Part shown: positions 21,036 through 31,660 of the stretch, piece by piece | Layout: the number at the start of each line of letters is the position of its first letter | Numbering within the stretch: the first letter of the stretch is position 1 | From: Neopestalotiopsis rosae | Taxonomy: Eukaryota; Ascomycota; Sordariomycetes; Amphisphaeriales; Sporocadaceae | DNA: 64,000 bases | Assembly: GCA_023078685.1 (NCBI GenBank) | Contig: JALGAS010000001.1 | Span: forward strand, 1,612,001 to 1,676,000 | Direction of reading: 5' to 3' | Made by a program: the position numbers and the translations under genes | Notes under the pieces: generated by a model | Told to the model about the DNA's origin: nothing | The model's database searches: none | Seen by the model: the letters and a program-made list of their open reading frames with translations, nothing else

Positions 21036-22339
21036 GGGGCCAGCTTGTGCCCAATATGGAAGGATATCCAGCAGCTACTTTAGCGTCTCCAGCCAAGTCC
21101 TACGTAACGATATGATATCCGGCCTCCCCACTATAGTTGATTTTAGAGTTTGGCTTGCGTAGTCCAGTGCCACTTGGGTCTGCTGAAGTGGATCAGCACT
21201 GTTATCCCGGAGCTCAATGCTGGATGGGAATACGTAGAAATCGTTAGACATTGACCGTCTCGAGGTCTTTTCAAGCCCATGCATCCGCTCACGTGAAGTA
21301 CTCTTCATGCATGGTAACAATTCCGTACTTGCGGACATAACTAATCAGAAATTGCCCACGATATTACAGTACCCTTGAAACTCACATAATTGAATCCCAA
21401 GCACAATGTGAAGCAACACAATTCATGGCTGCTATGTATGTGCTCTGCTCAACATACACAAAACTGTTTTAATCACTTGCTCGGACTCCACCTTTCACTG
21501 AACGTGTTCTAGCACAATAACATATCTCATGCGGAATGTGTCTGATGGGATCTCAAACGTGGCAATCAGACCCACGATGGAAATTTTATTTCCCTGGATG
21601 TGTCCTGCTTCAAAGTTCAGCTTGTACCAAAAGGTTCGAAAGCCGGCTCCGAATCTCAGGGACACTGAATTAGAGCTATGCCGGGTCGACGGAAGCCCGC
21701 AGACCAGGCTTATGTGGGCCCTAACTCCGGCATCCGGGTGCGGAGCTCAAAACGGACGCTGTCAGCGGAGTGACGAAAGTAGAAGGATTGTCTGGACAAG
21801 TTGCAGTACAGTACGATAAGCGTGTTTCGAAGGGGGTTTTGAACTGTTACTGCAGCTCGGGGCTCGATTAACGCAGCAGGATAGTATCGAGATACATTCC
21901 CATAAATGTGATGAGATCAATTCTAGCTTCGTTCCATCGACAAAACCAGCTCCAACGCATGTTACTTCTATGTGCACTCATTATCTAACTGACTCTGACA
22001 TGGGGAGATCGATGATGACCCACCGTATCTCTTCGACTGTATTCATTGCAACCTGTCGAGTTTTTTCATATTTACTAAGCGTCCAAGAGAATATAGCAAA
22101 CCGCCAATAATCAACTCAACGCTCTATATTCGTCAACTGACAAATGACCTATTAGTTTGTTACTACGAGAGAAATTGTTCTCTATCTTGGAGTAACTCGC
22201 ACCACGTGGAGTAGGGACTTCATCACAACTGTGCGCATCCCCGGCAGCAGTTATTGCTCGATATACTATCGATGTTTTGCAACTGGCTAACCGGCGGATA
22301 TACTTCAGCAGGCTCAATTAAGGCTCGATTAGAGATAAT
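21036..22339. other. No gene seen; one repeat A copy
   Basis: A repeat A core lies near 21,690-21,750 (GACGGAAGCCCGCAGACC, ATGTGGGCCCTAACTCCGG). Remaining open frames are under 100 codons and unconvincing. The last 200 bp are the forkhead promoter side. Confidence 0.4.
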
Positions 22340-23618
22340 ATGCAGCGCACATATACGACACAGTCACTAAGACCTACGAGTGACTGCTCCGGCTTCGATC
22401 TAGCCTTTCTGCCCTCACATATCACCAAGCCCGCCGGGCTCTCCTTCGGACAATACTTCCACTATCCTCCTGCGACCATTGCCGCAGTCTCTCAGTATCG
22501 GCCGTCACGCCCCAACTCATTACCCTCCTCATCCCAGAACACGTGGAGCACTACACAATGTCCGGGCAATTGCGACTTCTTCGAGTATGCCAGCGGCTCT
22601 TCATCGACAAATATAAACCTCGGGTTTCATACTATCGGCAATCTGCCCCCATTATACCAAAGTCCAAGTCCTGAGCATTGGTCACCAGCTGTATCACAGC
22701 AGTACTTGTACCAAGAGGCAATATGGAGGAAGCCGGACCTCAGTCATCTCAATCATCTACATGTGGAAAACCTCATGTCTTTGGACGAGACTCTCGATCA
22801 ACAAATTGACGCTCCAATTATTACGATGAAAGGCTGCTCCTACAGTACTATAGAGCCCAAGTCGATGTCGCTTGAGGTTCCGCCCACGACGCCAGAGCTC
22901 ATTAATTCGGTGGTACTGGATCGCAGCTTGTCCCCTGTATCCGATGAGCCGTACCGTAATTGCTCAGATGTTGGCAAGGCCCCACAATCACCACAGCCAG
23001 GCGAACGAGAAGATGACACCGGTCTAGGCGCAGGCGAAGCCAAGAGAGCTGACGGACCATGCGCACAGCTTATCTACCAGGCTCTAATGAGTCGAGAGGA
23101 TCATGCTATGACAGTGCAGGAGATATACCAGTGGTTTCGAGAAAACACGGTCAAAACTGATCCAAAGCAAAAGGGCTGGCAGAATACGGTCCGGCATAAC
23201 CTGAGTATGAATCAAGTACGTGAGCTCCGATATGGATGGATCCTTGGTCCCGATAGGAATTCTTATTACTGGAGAGAAAGCTATGCTGACAGCAAGAAAG
23301 GCTTTCATTAAACGTGAAACGGGAGATGCGACACATAGTGGTCCCATGACTGATGTCGAAACACAAAAGCTGCCAGCCGAATGGGTTTTGGCAGACTGGG
23401 CAGTGAGAGATGGCGTCCGAAGCACTTCTCGATACCGGCCAAGAAAAGGTTCTGACCAAAACCCTAAAGATTCGCGTCGCTGCACTCGGGGTCGTTGGCC
23501 CGCAGCAAGATGGATATCCAGTCCTAGAAGAGGCTTAACAGCCAGCAGAGCCAGGACAGGGGGTAGGGAGAAAACGCACAGGATCCCCCTCCCTTCAATC
23601 ATCGATGGTTCTTGGTAA
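22340..23618 (+). CDS. Forkhead-type transcription factor
   Basis: Two exons, 22340-23215 and 23301-23618, give 397 residues. The 85-nt intron (GTACGT ... AAAG) falls inside the forkhead domain and its removal rebuilds the HNLSMNQ-AFIKRE sequence. The domain spans about residues 237-342: AQLIYQALMS, TVQEIYQWFRENT, KGWQNTVRHNLSMN, and after the splice EWVLADWAVRDGVRSTSRYR, the fungal winged-helix ending. The first 230 residues are Ser/Pro/Gln-rich, as in activation regions. The C-terminus is Arg-rich, like a nuclear signal. It should bind DNA and act in the nucleus; targets are unknown. It sits alone between repeat-rich flanks inside the inverted arms. Confidence 0.88.
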
Positions 23619-24237
23619 TGTCTTTATTTTCGCATCACTGCTCGGTGTTTGGGTACGAGTACCTCTCGCCAGACATATCACCTTCTAAACAAGCGTATTT
23701 CTGTTTTTCTTTGTCGCTATCTGCCAGCTTTGATATAAGTCTCATGTTTGACATTGTATTCTATACTAAAAGGCAGTTGATTCAGCTGAATATCTTTTCA
23801 TGATGTACAGTAGATGAATTTAAAACATTAAGCTTAATACAGCAAGTATATAGTTAGTCCACGTTTAACATTAAAACAGTCTACCTCAAGAAAGCGAGGC
23901 ATTGAGAAAATTGCATCTGCCTACATAACGGGCCAACAAAGAGACATTTCGCATAGATGAGACCCTTTCAGGCATTTGCAACGATCATATACCAATCTGT
24001 CTGTCTCCTAGTCTTGATGATATGACTCATGAATTATATGTCTCTATGACGATATCGTGTATGTTGCCCGCGATGCATCGGCTGCACCGGATACATTAAT
24101 GAATGAAAACAGAGATCACAAAGCTACAAGCCAAGTCCGATATTGAGTTCCAAAAGCGTATCAAATGTTGTTATGGTACATAGCTGCGCACTTGTAAGTA
24201 TGCAGCCGATGCGAAGCTCGTCCACAACACTTGTAGC
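23619..24237. other. No gene seen
   Basis: AT-rich downstream flank of the forkhead gene; only short frames. Confidence 0.4.
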
Positions 24238-24690
24238 ATGTATGATCGATCTTTGTGTTGCGGACAGACTCGATCTACTTTGTTTCATAGGAAATGTCGC
24301 ATGAATAGAAGTTCTTCGGTGAATGCTGGAAGTGTTCCGGAGACACGGGTCCGGCAGAGATCCGGCACAGATCCGTTCACTGTCCTCGCTTGTGTTATCT
24401 TCTCGTTCACATGGTTATGTCCCGACGGTTCGATACACTAAAGGCAAGAATATTAGGGGAGCTCCACGACTTACCCACAATTCCGGAAAAGAATCCTTGT
24501 TGTCTGTAGCATAGAAGAGTATCCCGCCACAGAAGAGTATTATAACACGAAACAATATCCTAACACAGAAGAGTAACACAACACAGAAGAGTAACACAAC
24601 ACAGAAGAGTAACACAACACAGAAGAGTAACACAACACAGAAGAGTAACACAACACAGAAGAGTACTAAGGCACAAACGAGTATCCAAGC
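24238..24690 (+). repeat. Minisatellite element: left part, leader, 18-bp array
   Basis: The left part 24,238-24,440 matches 6,640-6,800 and 55,910-56,060. The leader is at 24,457-24,510 (GGGGAGCTCCACGACTTACC, CAATTCCGGAAAAGAATCC). The array at 24,550-24,665 has about six near-perfect units of AACACAGAAGAGTAACAC. The leader, array and following sequence to 25,430 are duplicated at 56,090-57,024. Confidence 0.85.
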
Positions 24691-25430
24691 AGCTACTATA
24701 TGAAGGTCCGCCAGGATATGTAGAAGCTAAAGCTATAATCTTTCACCTGTACACGGCATATTTTCACATCGTAATATCGACACGAAAGTGGCATTTTGGA
24801 GACTGTTATCATCCGCGTCGTTTCCATATTCATTGCAGCGCTTTCTGTAAAATGAGCGGGTTCGATCATCCCAAAGGGCTGAAGTGAATATCAAGAACGA
24901 CATAGAATAAATTGTCTCCAAAGTTCCGGTATAGTCTTCCAGAATGATGTATGAAACTCATTTAGGCATACTTTGGGTTTCCTTACAATATGATCTCAGC
25001 CATGGTTTCATCCCAAGTACGTCCATATAAATCGAGTCAAGTTTTAAAGCTGCTTACATCGCAGCTATCGGCATCCTGCCAACCGAATGGGATCTTGTGG
25101 CAGATCCCGGCAGACAAATATTTCTGTTAGTTTCCAATCTGAAGGCTCACCTCTGTGTCGCTTGAAGAAAATACTCTTGTACAGTAGTTACGGTTGTAAG
25201 TCTCGTAGCCATCGTTCAGCACAAATTCCCGAGCTGGACCGAAAGGGCGGGTGCTGATTGATGGACAGGCTGCCACAGACACATCAAAAAGACTACATCT
25301 ACTATCACGAATGCGAATATACGACGGAGATTCGCTGCCAAAAGTATATTCCGATGGCTCGGCTGCGAAAAGTTCTTGTGCTGATTCGGAAGGGAATCCG
25401 TTGCAAAAGGAACCGTGCCCACCAACATCA
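24691..25430 (+). repeat. Segmental duplication, copy 1 (partner 56.09-57.02 kb)
   Basis: With its leader and array (from about 24,460), this block is repeated at 56,090-57,024 at very high similarity; only scattered substitutions were seen, and fewer array units in the partner. It includes the first 57 or so codons of the RING gene. Identity stops inside that gene after AGGAACCGTGCCCACCAACA. Confidence 0.9.
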
Positions 25431-25965
25431 ACTCGGTCCGCTCACCGAAGAAGTCGATCGCCATGACGCCAGAGCGACGAATGAAGAGCATCATTCCTCG
25501 ATTATTCCGAGTCAAGATGATGAATGCATCATCTGCCAAAATTCATTTGGAACACCAAACCGTGAAGGAGAAGCGGAAACGCAGGTTTTTCTTCACTGCG
25601 GCCACAACTTCGGGAGCATTTGCATCCAAACCTGGTTTCAAGAATTGATCAATCGCCCTGATGAGTCCTCCTGGATAGCTCCGACATGTCCCATATGCCG
25701 AGACATAGCAAGACATCCACTTTGTGGCCATTTCGTCTTCGAGTGTCCTTGGATACCACAACACCACTGCTTGAATCAACCAAGTTCCCCCACCGCAGCA
25801 GTCACCATTGAGGTCCCGACCCAGAGATCTAGGAGGCGTCGTTGGTATCATCGAGCAAGAGACTATGAACGTTATCACGAAAAGAACCTACTATTGGCTG
25901 CCAATTGGAGAGCAGATGATATCGGGTATTGCACATCTTGTCTTCGTGCAGCAGGTAGCAAGTAG
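25261..25965 (+). CDS. RING-type zinc-finger protein, possible E3 ubiquitin ligase
   Basis: A single exon of 234 residues from the first ATG. A RING-like domain at about residues 93-155 has CIICQNSF, then LHCGHNFGSICIQTWF and TCPICR. The spacing and the CGHxFGxxCIxxW pattern are those of small fungal RING proteins. The segment after it is rich in Arg and Tyr (RSRRRRWYHRARDYERYHEK) and ends with a second Cys pair (YCTSCL). Such proteins usually recruit an E2 ubiquitin-conjugating enzyme. The first 57 codons are duplicated at 56,854 and there run into other sequence, so that copy is dead. No intron is needed. Confidence 0.75.
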   Translation: MDRLPQTHQKDYIYYHECEYTTEIRCQKYIPMARLRKVLVLIRKGIRCKRNRAHQHQLGPLTEEVDRHDARATNEEHHSSIIPSQDDECIICQNSFGTPNREGEAETQVFLHCGHNFGSICIQTWFQELINRPDESSWIAPTCPICRDIARHPLCGHFVFECPWIPQHHCLNQPSSPTAAVTIEVPTQRSRRRRWYHRARDYERYHEKNLLLAANWRADDIGYCTSCLRAAGSK

Positions 25966-26408
25966 ATGAATATCTGACTTTGTACGTCTCAAGACTCCCT
26001 TGAAGTCAGCTCAGCGTGTCATGAAATATCTTTCAGGGCATATGAGGCTCAACGCGAAGCGTAAGAGTACTTTGCGATGGATCGGGCGACTAAGCAAACT
26101 GGATAGAAAGCTCTTTGGAGAAGAAAAGCAAAAATAAACTATCTATTGGATCAGGTCATGTCTGCTAAACTGAAGGTTATTAGATCTCGGGATTTGAGCA
26201 GGTTGTATATACCATTAGGTCAATATTTTTGAATTATCTTTCCATTCCAAAAGCAAAAAGCGTTTGATGAAATTGTTTCTGCACAAGGATACGAATACTC
26301 CTATTCTTAATCCTAGTCAAAAGACGTCTCTGCCAGCAAAGCACGCATAGCAAGCTGTGCGGGGCCTCGCAGACCGGCTGGACCTCGTGCTTTGCGTAGA
26401 AATGGGTG
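25966..26408. other. Intergenic, no gene seen
   Basis: This is the spacer between the RING gene and the convergent kinase-like gene; no supported feature. Confidence 0.4.
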
Positions 26409-27250
26409 CTATTCAGAGTCAGGGCCGGTTTGGGTGGAGACCTTAACGAGCAGACGTACACTGAGAGGGGGCAAGTCGCCACTGTAGAGGATATCCAGAA
26501 AGTCTGCGCCATCGAACGTCCAGGTATACATGCGAGGACATGAAATTTTCATTAGCTGCTCCACATAAGATACCATAGACCGATACATCTCTTTCCTGCG
26601 GATAATGTCTGTCGTCGGTCGGTGTCGAAAGTCGAGAGCTGACTTGTCTTAGTGAACGCGAACATCTATCTCCCAACTTCTATTACGAAAGGTGAATAGT
26701 TCTTGCTAAGGCACTTGGGGTGCATACTTAGCTTGACTAGGCCGAACATGGAAAGACGAATACTCAGGATTCGAAGATCTGTCGGTAGAGATAGGAGGTG
26801 GTTGATCGCGCACAGTACCTAGCGAGGTTTTTCTGTCAATTATAGTCCGTGCGTACGATGCATGGCATGCAAGACAAAGCAGACCTGAGCTATCATGCTT
26901 GCTACTTCCGCCTCAGAGGCGAGAGGTAGGACAGCAAGGAGATCCATGTCGGCGTACTCGAACACAACGTCGGTCGATTTTTGGTTGTAATACAGCCCGA
27001 AGAAACGTGCCAGATTGATGTGACGGATATCAACGAAGCTCCCGAAATCACTGATTGTCATCTGAGGAACGTCTTCCACTCGCACAATCCGACTACGGTC
27101 CCGGAACGATTTGCCGATCCATGCATCCGAGGTTGAACGCAGGCGGCAGTAGTCTGTCTCGGCGGAACCATTAATTGTGACCGGCGGATAGGCACGAATA
27201 GGAATAAGATCTGAGTGGTTGTAAAAGTCTGGTTTCCGCCTCAAAGCCAT
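26409..27250 (-). CDS. Kinase-like protein lacking catalytic motifs (pseudokinase A)
   Basis: Three exons (complement of 26409-26647, 26728-26818, 26885-27250) give 231 residues; both introns (66 and 80 nt) keep frame. Visible kinase-fold landmarks are DIRHINLARFFGLYYNQKST (alphaC/beta4), DVVFEYADMDLLAVL (beta5 and hinge), EAEVASMIAQVLCAINHLL (alphaE) and GLVKL (beta8). A C-lobe segment MYTWTFDGADFLDIL follows. The region where the HRDLKPxN loop should lie is collapsed and there is no DFG, so catalysis is not expected. Known pseudokinases act as scaffolds or allosteric partners. It is divergent from the next gene, 505 bp away, which has a related fold and similar losses. A longer N-terminal reading to 27,400 is possible but less kinase-like. 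Confidence 0.65.
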
Positions 27251-27755
27251 TCTTAATTTGGTGAAAGTTGTTTCTCTCGGTAACGAGGATGAAACAATAT
27301 TGAGAAGCTGGAGTACTATCAATACCAACCATGGACTTATACCTTTGATCAGATTTGAATAAAATGGTGATGGTGGATTATTTATATTCCGATGTTGCAC
27401 TTGAGGTGTCTGTTACGGAATCGTTTCTGGATGTATATATGTGCAGTGCATATTCACAGTACTGTGTCAATTGTGCAAACATCGATGTCATTTACCTGGT
27501 GCAAACACCCTTCATATTTGGCTCTAATACACACTTCTGGAACGGCTGAGAAGCCGATTGTGTGAGCCAAAACCATTTTGGATCGCCTAGTTGGAGCAAT
27601 TATCTCCAGTCCATCCGACTACTTAAGCAGTGACTAGTTACTGTATGAACTTGACAGTCCATCACACAAAGCTACCGTGAAGGGATCATTCAAAACTACC
27701 ATCATTGACTTGAACTCTCCGCCTCAAGACTTATCAGTGCACGGTGGTAACGAAG

Positions 27756-28980
27756 ATGGACATACCACACTACAAAAATGGTAAAAGGGTGACACAGATT
27801 GGTCGGCTCGAGATACGTCAACCGCTGTTGCGAGGCTCTGGCGGACAAGACAGTCAAGCATCTCCAGCCTCAGCATCAGTAGCTCCTGATCTCGCAACAC
27901 GAGTTGGCCAAGCGGCAAACCGAAACGCAAATGGCAAACGGTCTGCAGACAATACAAACCCCGAGATAAGGGCACCCAAGAGGCTTGTGAATAGGCTGAA
28001 CCTATCCGCCATCCAGAGCTCCAGAATCACAAGGCCGGTGCATCGTTCCTCATTAGCTTTCGTCGAGAATCCCGGCCCACCCTCGACCCACTATTCCCTT
28101 TCTCCTACCCTACTCAATCTGGGCGGTACGGTTCATGTGGCGGCGACAAAGGCTAAGCCTGTGGCGTGTGTCCACCTGAGATATTATCCTGTCCGAGACG
28201 CAACGCAAATAATGCACTGGTGTCGACGATTGCGACACGGCAATATAGTCACAGCGATTGAGAGCTACATGACTGACGACGCTTGCGTCGTTGTCTATGA
28301 GGAGGTGGCGGTCAGTCTTGACATGCTCATCCGATCGCTCGCATATCCTTCTGATGACGACATAGGTTGTATTATGGGACAGGTCAGTCTTGAAGCACGT
28401 TGGGAAAGGTCTCAGCTAATCTTCCTCAGATCCTTGACGCTCTAACTTACATTGAAAAGAGTGGATTTCGTCTGACGGCTTTGACTCCTCAGATGATCCT
28501 TTTGACACATGATGGGGCGGTTAAAATCAGTAAGAAGCTTCCAGAAGATGCTTCTCGGAAAGTGTTGCATTTGCAAGACGGACCAAAGCTGATAAATTTG
28601 CAGTGAGTTCGACCTATACCGACAAGGGCCCAGCCTCAGGAGACAGGGATATTTTAGATTCCCTTGCATCAATTCTGACGCAACTGTTGCACAAAAGTCC
28701 CCATGCGTTGCGTATAAGATCAATGGAACAGTCGCAGTCTGCACTATTTGGTGAGTCTCTCAAGGTTGCTCAATCATTGACAGATATCTCTGACGTGAGT
28801 TTCCCCACCTATAACGCAAAGTCACTTTTAGTATCTGAAAATATGCAGCATTCGTTTGTGCGAGGAAAGCGAGATACTAGTCAATTAGCCTGTCTAGTGC
28901 GTTTGGCAATTGTTTGCGTTGTCTCTGACTACATCTATGAACCTGGAGAGCCGGATGTGAGGTCAAGCCCCGCCAGGTAA
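27756..28980 (+). CDS. Kinase-like protein lacking catalytic motifs (pseudokinase B)
   Basis: Three exons, 27756-28382, 28430-28529 and 28604-28980, give 367 residues; introns of 47 and 74 nt keep frame. The first 120 residues are polar and Arg-rich. The kinase-like part reads VACVHLRYYPV, LRHGNIVTAIESYMTDDACV, VVYEEVAVSLDMLIRS and then ILDALTYIEKSGFRLTALTP followed by ILLTHDGAVKI. The beta3 Lys is absent (ACVHL), HRD is replaced (RLTALTP), and no DFG follows VKI. A C-terminal FVRGKR...LVRLAIV segment fits the end of a C-lobe. It resembles a group of fungal kinase-like proteins whose function is unknown to me. A small possible intron at 28,795 would break frame, so I left it unspliced. Confidence 0.65.
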
Positions 28981-29613
28981 TTAAATAGGGTCGGATTCTA
29001 TAAGAGATGGAGGAACAATAGGTGTGCAGCACTTGCAACAAGAAATACCACCTTCCATCATGAACCTTTCTCTGATGAAAGATTGCAGAAAGTGTATTCA
29101 CTAGTAAGTTGTATGATCTTGACCTTGACAACGAAAATCCGACTGCATCCGGCTGCGTCCGGCTCTAGAAAAAACATGTCTTCTGATGAGGCAATGGCTA
29201 TGAACATAGGCACACGGCGTATTCAATGATAAGAATAAAGGACTGGTTTATCGTTCATTACGGAGCACAAGATCATGTAGACCGACGTGTCGTAATTGCA
29301 TCCGAAGGGTGGCATATTTTTGAAATTAACAGTCCGACCTAAGCATTCGCATTTCTAACCTAATCCTTTTCCCGGAAGCAGACCCACTGATGCTCAACAG
29401 TCACCAGTCATGGCTCAACAGTGTTCATCTATAACGACAAGACACAGCATATATCTCCCCAGTAACAAACAAGGGTGTTTTTAGTGATATTCCGAAAGAT
29501 CCAGCGAGATGTAATAACTACTAATCGATCGAGTGTTGCCAAATGTTGATTGGTCGACAAGTTTTCGTGTGATAGTCTTGTTGCCTTGTTTTTGTTTCTT
29601 TTTTGAAAATTAT
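28981..29613. other. No gene seen
   Basis: Mixed AT-rich sequence with only short frames. Confidence 0.4.
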
Positions 29614-30176
29614 TCAGGCCTGCGAATTTGTAAGATACAAGATGAGAAGATCTTGTGGCTTGATACGCACGGTCCTTGCAGTTTCTGCTGCAGCATCTCC
29701 TGAAGCGCTGTCAAGCACCATTCTTCCCATGAGCTCTGCCAGTCTGTCCTTGTCTGACCCTAGCATCCTCTGCTCGATCTCTTCCTTCTTCTTGTCAGTA
29801 AGACGGGGGTGAGTCTTTACTTTATGGTTCGCATTCCGGATACAAAGACGTTCCAGTGCTGGGCGATGGTTACTAGGCCTGGAAGGAGCCATGCTGTCTG
29901 GTGCTTTGATCTCCATGTAATCTTTTTCTCCAACATGTGGAGGAGTGCAGCTTATAAATATTTCAAATTTCGGGGGCGCTTGAGCTGTCGCGTGGGAAAC
30001 ATATCATTTGAAGCGGATCTATTTGTCTCCTCTTGGATCTCGAGTCTGATTCCACGAGCAAAACCATGGTACAGTACTGTATCGATGCCGGTATAGTTAC
30101 TTTCTCGTTTTCGCAAAGAAGATCCAATTTTGCACGAACAAGGGCGATTGGTCAGAGTCTGGTCCCTTGTATTCAT
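29614..30176 (-). pseudogene. Decayed gene of unknown family
   Basis: The upstream frame (to 29,955) reads DTVLYHGFARGIRLEIQEET...LKRPRNLKYL and meets TAA. A second frame resumes with HVGEKDYMEIKAPDSM and continues RLTDKKKEEIEQRMLGSD...LAELMGRMVLDSA to 29,617. The stop could derive from CAA by C-to-T, and a 1-nt shift separates the halves. The two parts look like one former protein with a charged helical middle. I do not recognise it. Confidence 0.45.
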
Positions 30177-30550
30177 CCATTTGACCCCGCTTTACGATTT
30201 CGAATCGTGAGCACTTTCCGATTCCGATCCAAGGTACGGAAACCGCGGGGCTATGGCGATAACCAAACGTTGCAAAGACTCAGTAACTTCAAGATTGCTG
30301 CTTGCAAGATTCACTAGAGTGAACTTTCATAAAGAGAGATACGATATACACTATTAGTCTCTACACAAAGGTCCTAGCTAGATCAGGCAATCTTAAACTA
30401 GGTGCCTGACTTCAAGCCCATTGTATTCCACTGAGCACGTTTCATCTTGATTTCTACTTAACATATTTACAAATTCGAAAAAAAAAAAAAAAAAAAAAAA
30501 AAGCCAAAGCGTAGTCCAGTTTGAGAATTATATTCTCGGGAGTGTCCGTT
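30177..30550. other. Intergenic; poly-A tract and short inverted match
   Basis: Bases 30,205-30,245 are the inverse of 6,617-6,655. A run of about 24 adenines lies at 30,479-30,502. Confidence 0.5.
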
Positions 30551-31189
30551 CTATTTTCTCTGCCTTCTCCCAGATTTACCACCAGCAAACTTCAACAGCC
30601 TCTCTGTTTCATAATTCTCCACCACTTTCCAAGTTGGGGTGACTGCACGACCAGACCTAGTACGATAGATATATGGCCGTGAGACAACGGGATGCTGTTG
30701 CTGCTTGAAGCGCCGCATTCGATCTCGGCGTCCTCGGAGACCATTTGACCCACATGACATGATAACACTGCGGTTATCGTTTGCCGAATGTATAGACCGG
30801 TGAACTCTCTGGCGGCTTTGCAGATCATTGACGAGTGGATTTCTGCTCTCGGTCACTTTGGTGTTCTTCCCCACATAGGAGGTTTCTTTAGGTGAGCTCC
30901 CCGATGAAACCTGTTTCCTCATCTGCGGCGGTTCTTCATCATCGTCGTTTGTGCCTAGGTCAACTGGATAGAGAGGTTGGATAGCCTGAAGTCTTCCAAG
31001 CTGTCGGGATCTTTCGTCACACTGTCGTCTCCGATGGATCCATACGTCAGCCAGCAATTGACCTGCTAGTATGGCGGTGGGAATAGACAAATGCATGTAG
31101 GGCGGTGCAGTATGTAAGTGTAACAGTGCAATCTGTCTGGACAGGGAACATGATACACTATATAGATGCTCGAACGTGCCGAACCCCAA
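30551..31189 (-). CDS. Hypothetical basic protein
   Basis: An uninterrupted frame of 212 codons. Residues 30-47 (MHLSIPTAILAGQLLADVW) could be a membrane or amphipathic segment. The middle has an acidic patch (DLGTNDDDEEPPQ). The C-terminal half is Arg/Lys-rich (RGRRDRMRRFKQQQ, GGKSGRRQRK). There is no recognisable domain and no paralogue in the window. It may start at an internal Met. Coding status rests mainly on length and composition. Confidence 0.45.
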   Translation of the reverse strand: MGFGTFEHLYSVSCSLSRQIALLHLHTAPPYMHLSIPTAILAGQLLADVWIHRRRQCDERSRQLGRLQAIQPLYPVDLGTNDDDEEPPQMRKQVSSGSSPKETSYVGKNTKVTESRNPLVNDLQSRQRVHRSIHSANDNRSVIMSCGSNGLRGRRDRMRRFKQQQHPVVSRPYIYRTRSGRAVTPTWKVVENYETERLLKFAGGKSGRRQRK

Positions 31190-31660
31190 AGAACCCGACT
31201 TTTAGATCTCGATACATCCGCAATGGATCATTCTCCCAGAATTCCTGCGTTAAGTCAATATTCGGAGCTGCCAAAAATGGCAGAAATGGCAGTTCAATCC
31301 GTTTCCGGAGAACACTTGCTCATCATATGTCCAAATTTGATTGCTGAGATCGAAAACTTGTGGCCCAGCACTATCATACAAGTACAGTACCTAACATGGT
31401 ACCTGACACTCAATCATACACTTCAGGGCCTTTCATTTGGATACGTACGTAGTACATAGAAACAATATTGATACATTTCTTGATCCTCGGCTACCACATA
31501 TCACGGGATAAATACACCAGAAACGCAACTTACGAATAAATCCCTGGAACCGGCTCTTTACTGTAACGATTCCTCAATGCGCTCATTTGAGCATTCTATG
31601 CCTCCCGGCGATTTTACAGCGCAAGCCTAAATCTGCCCGTCAGCGCCGTATAGCATTGAT
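31190..31660. other. Intergenic, no supported gene
   Basis: A 97-codon plus frame (31,166-31,459) overlaps the divergent promoter and has no domain support. Confidence 0.3.

Noticed and set aside
28795..28831. 37-nt intron in pseudokinase B
   Set aside because: Removing it shifts frame to an early stop, while leaving it keeps the frame open to 28,980.
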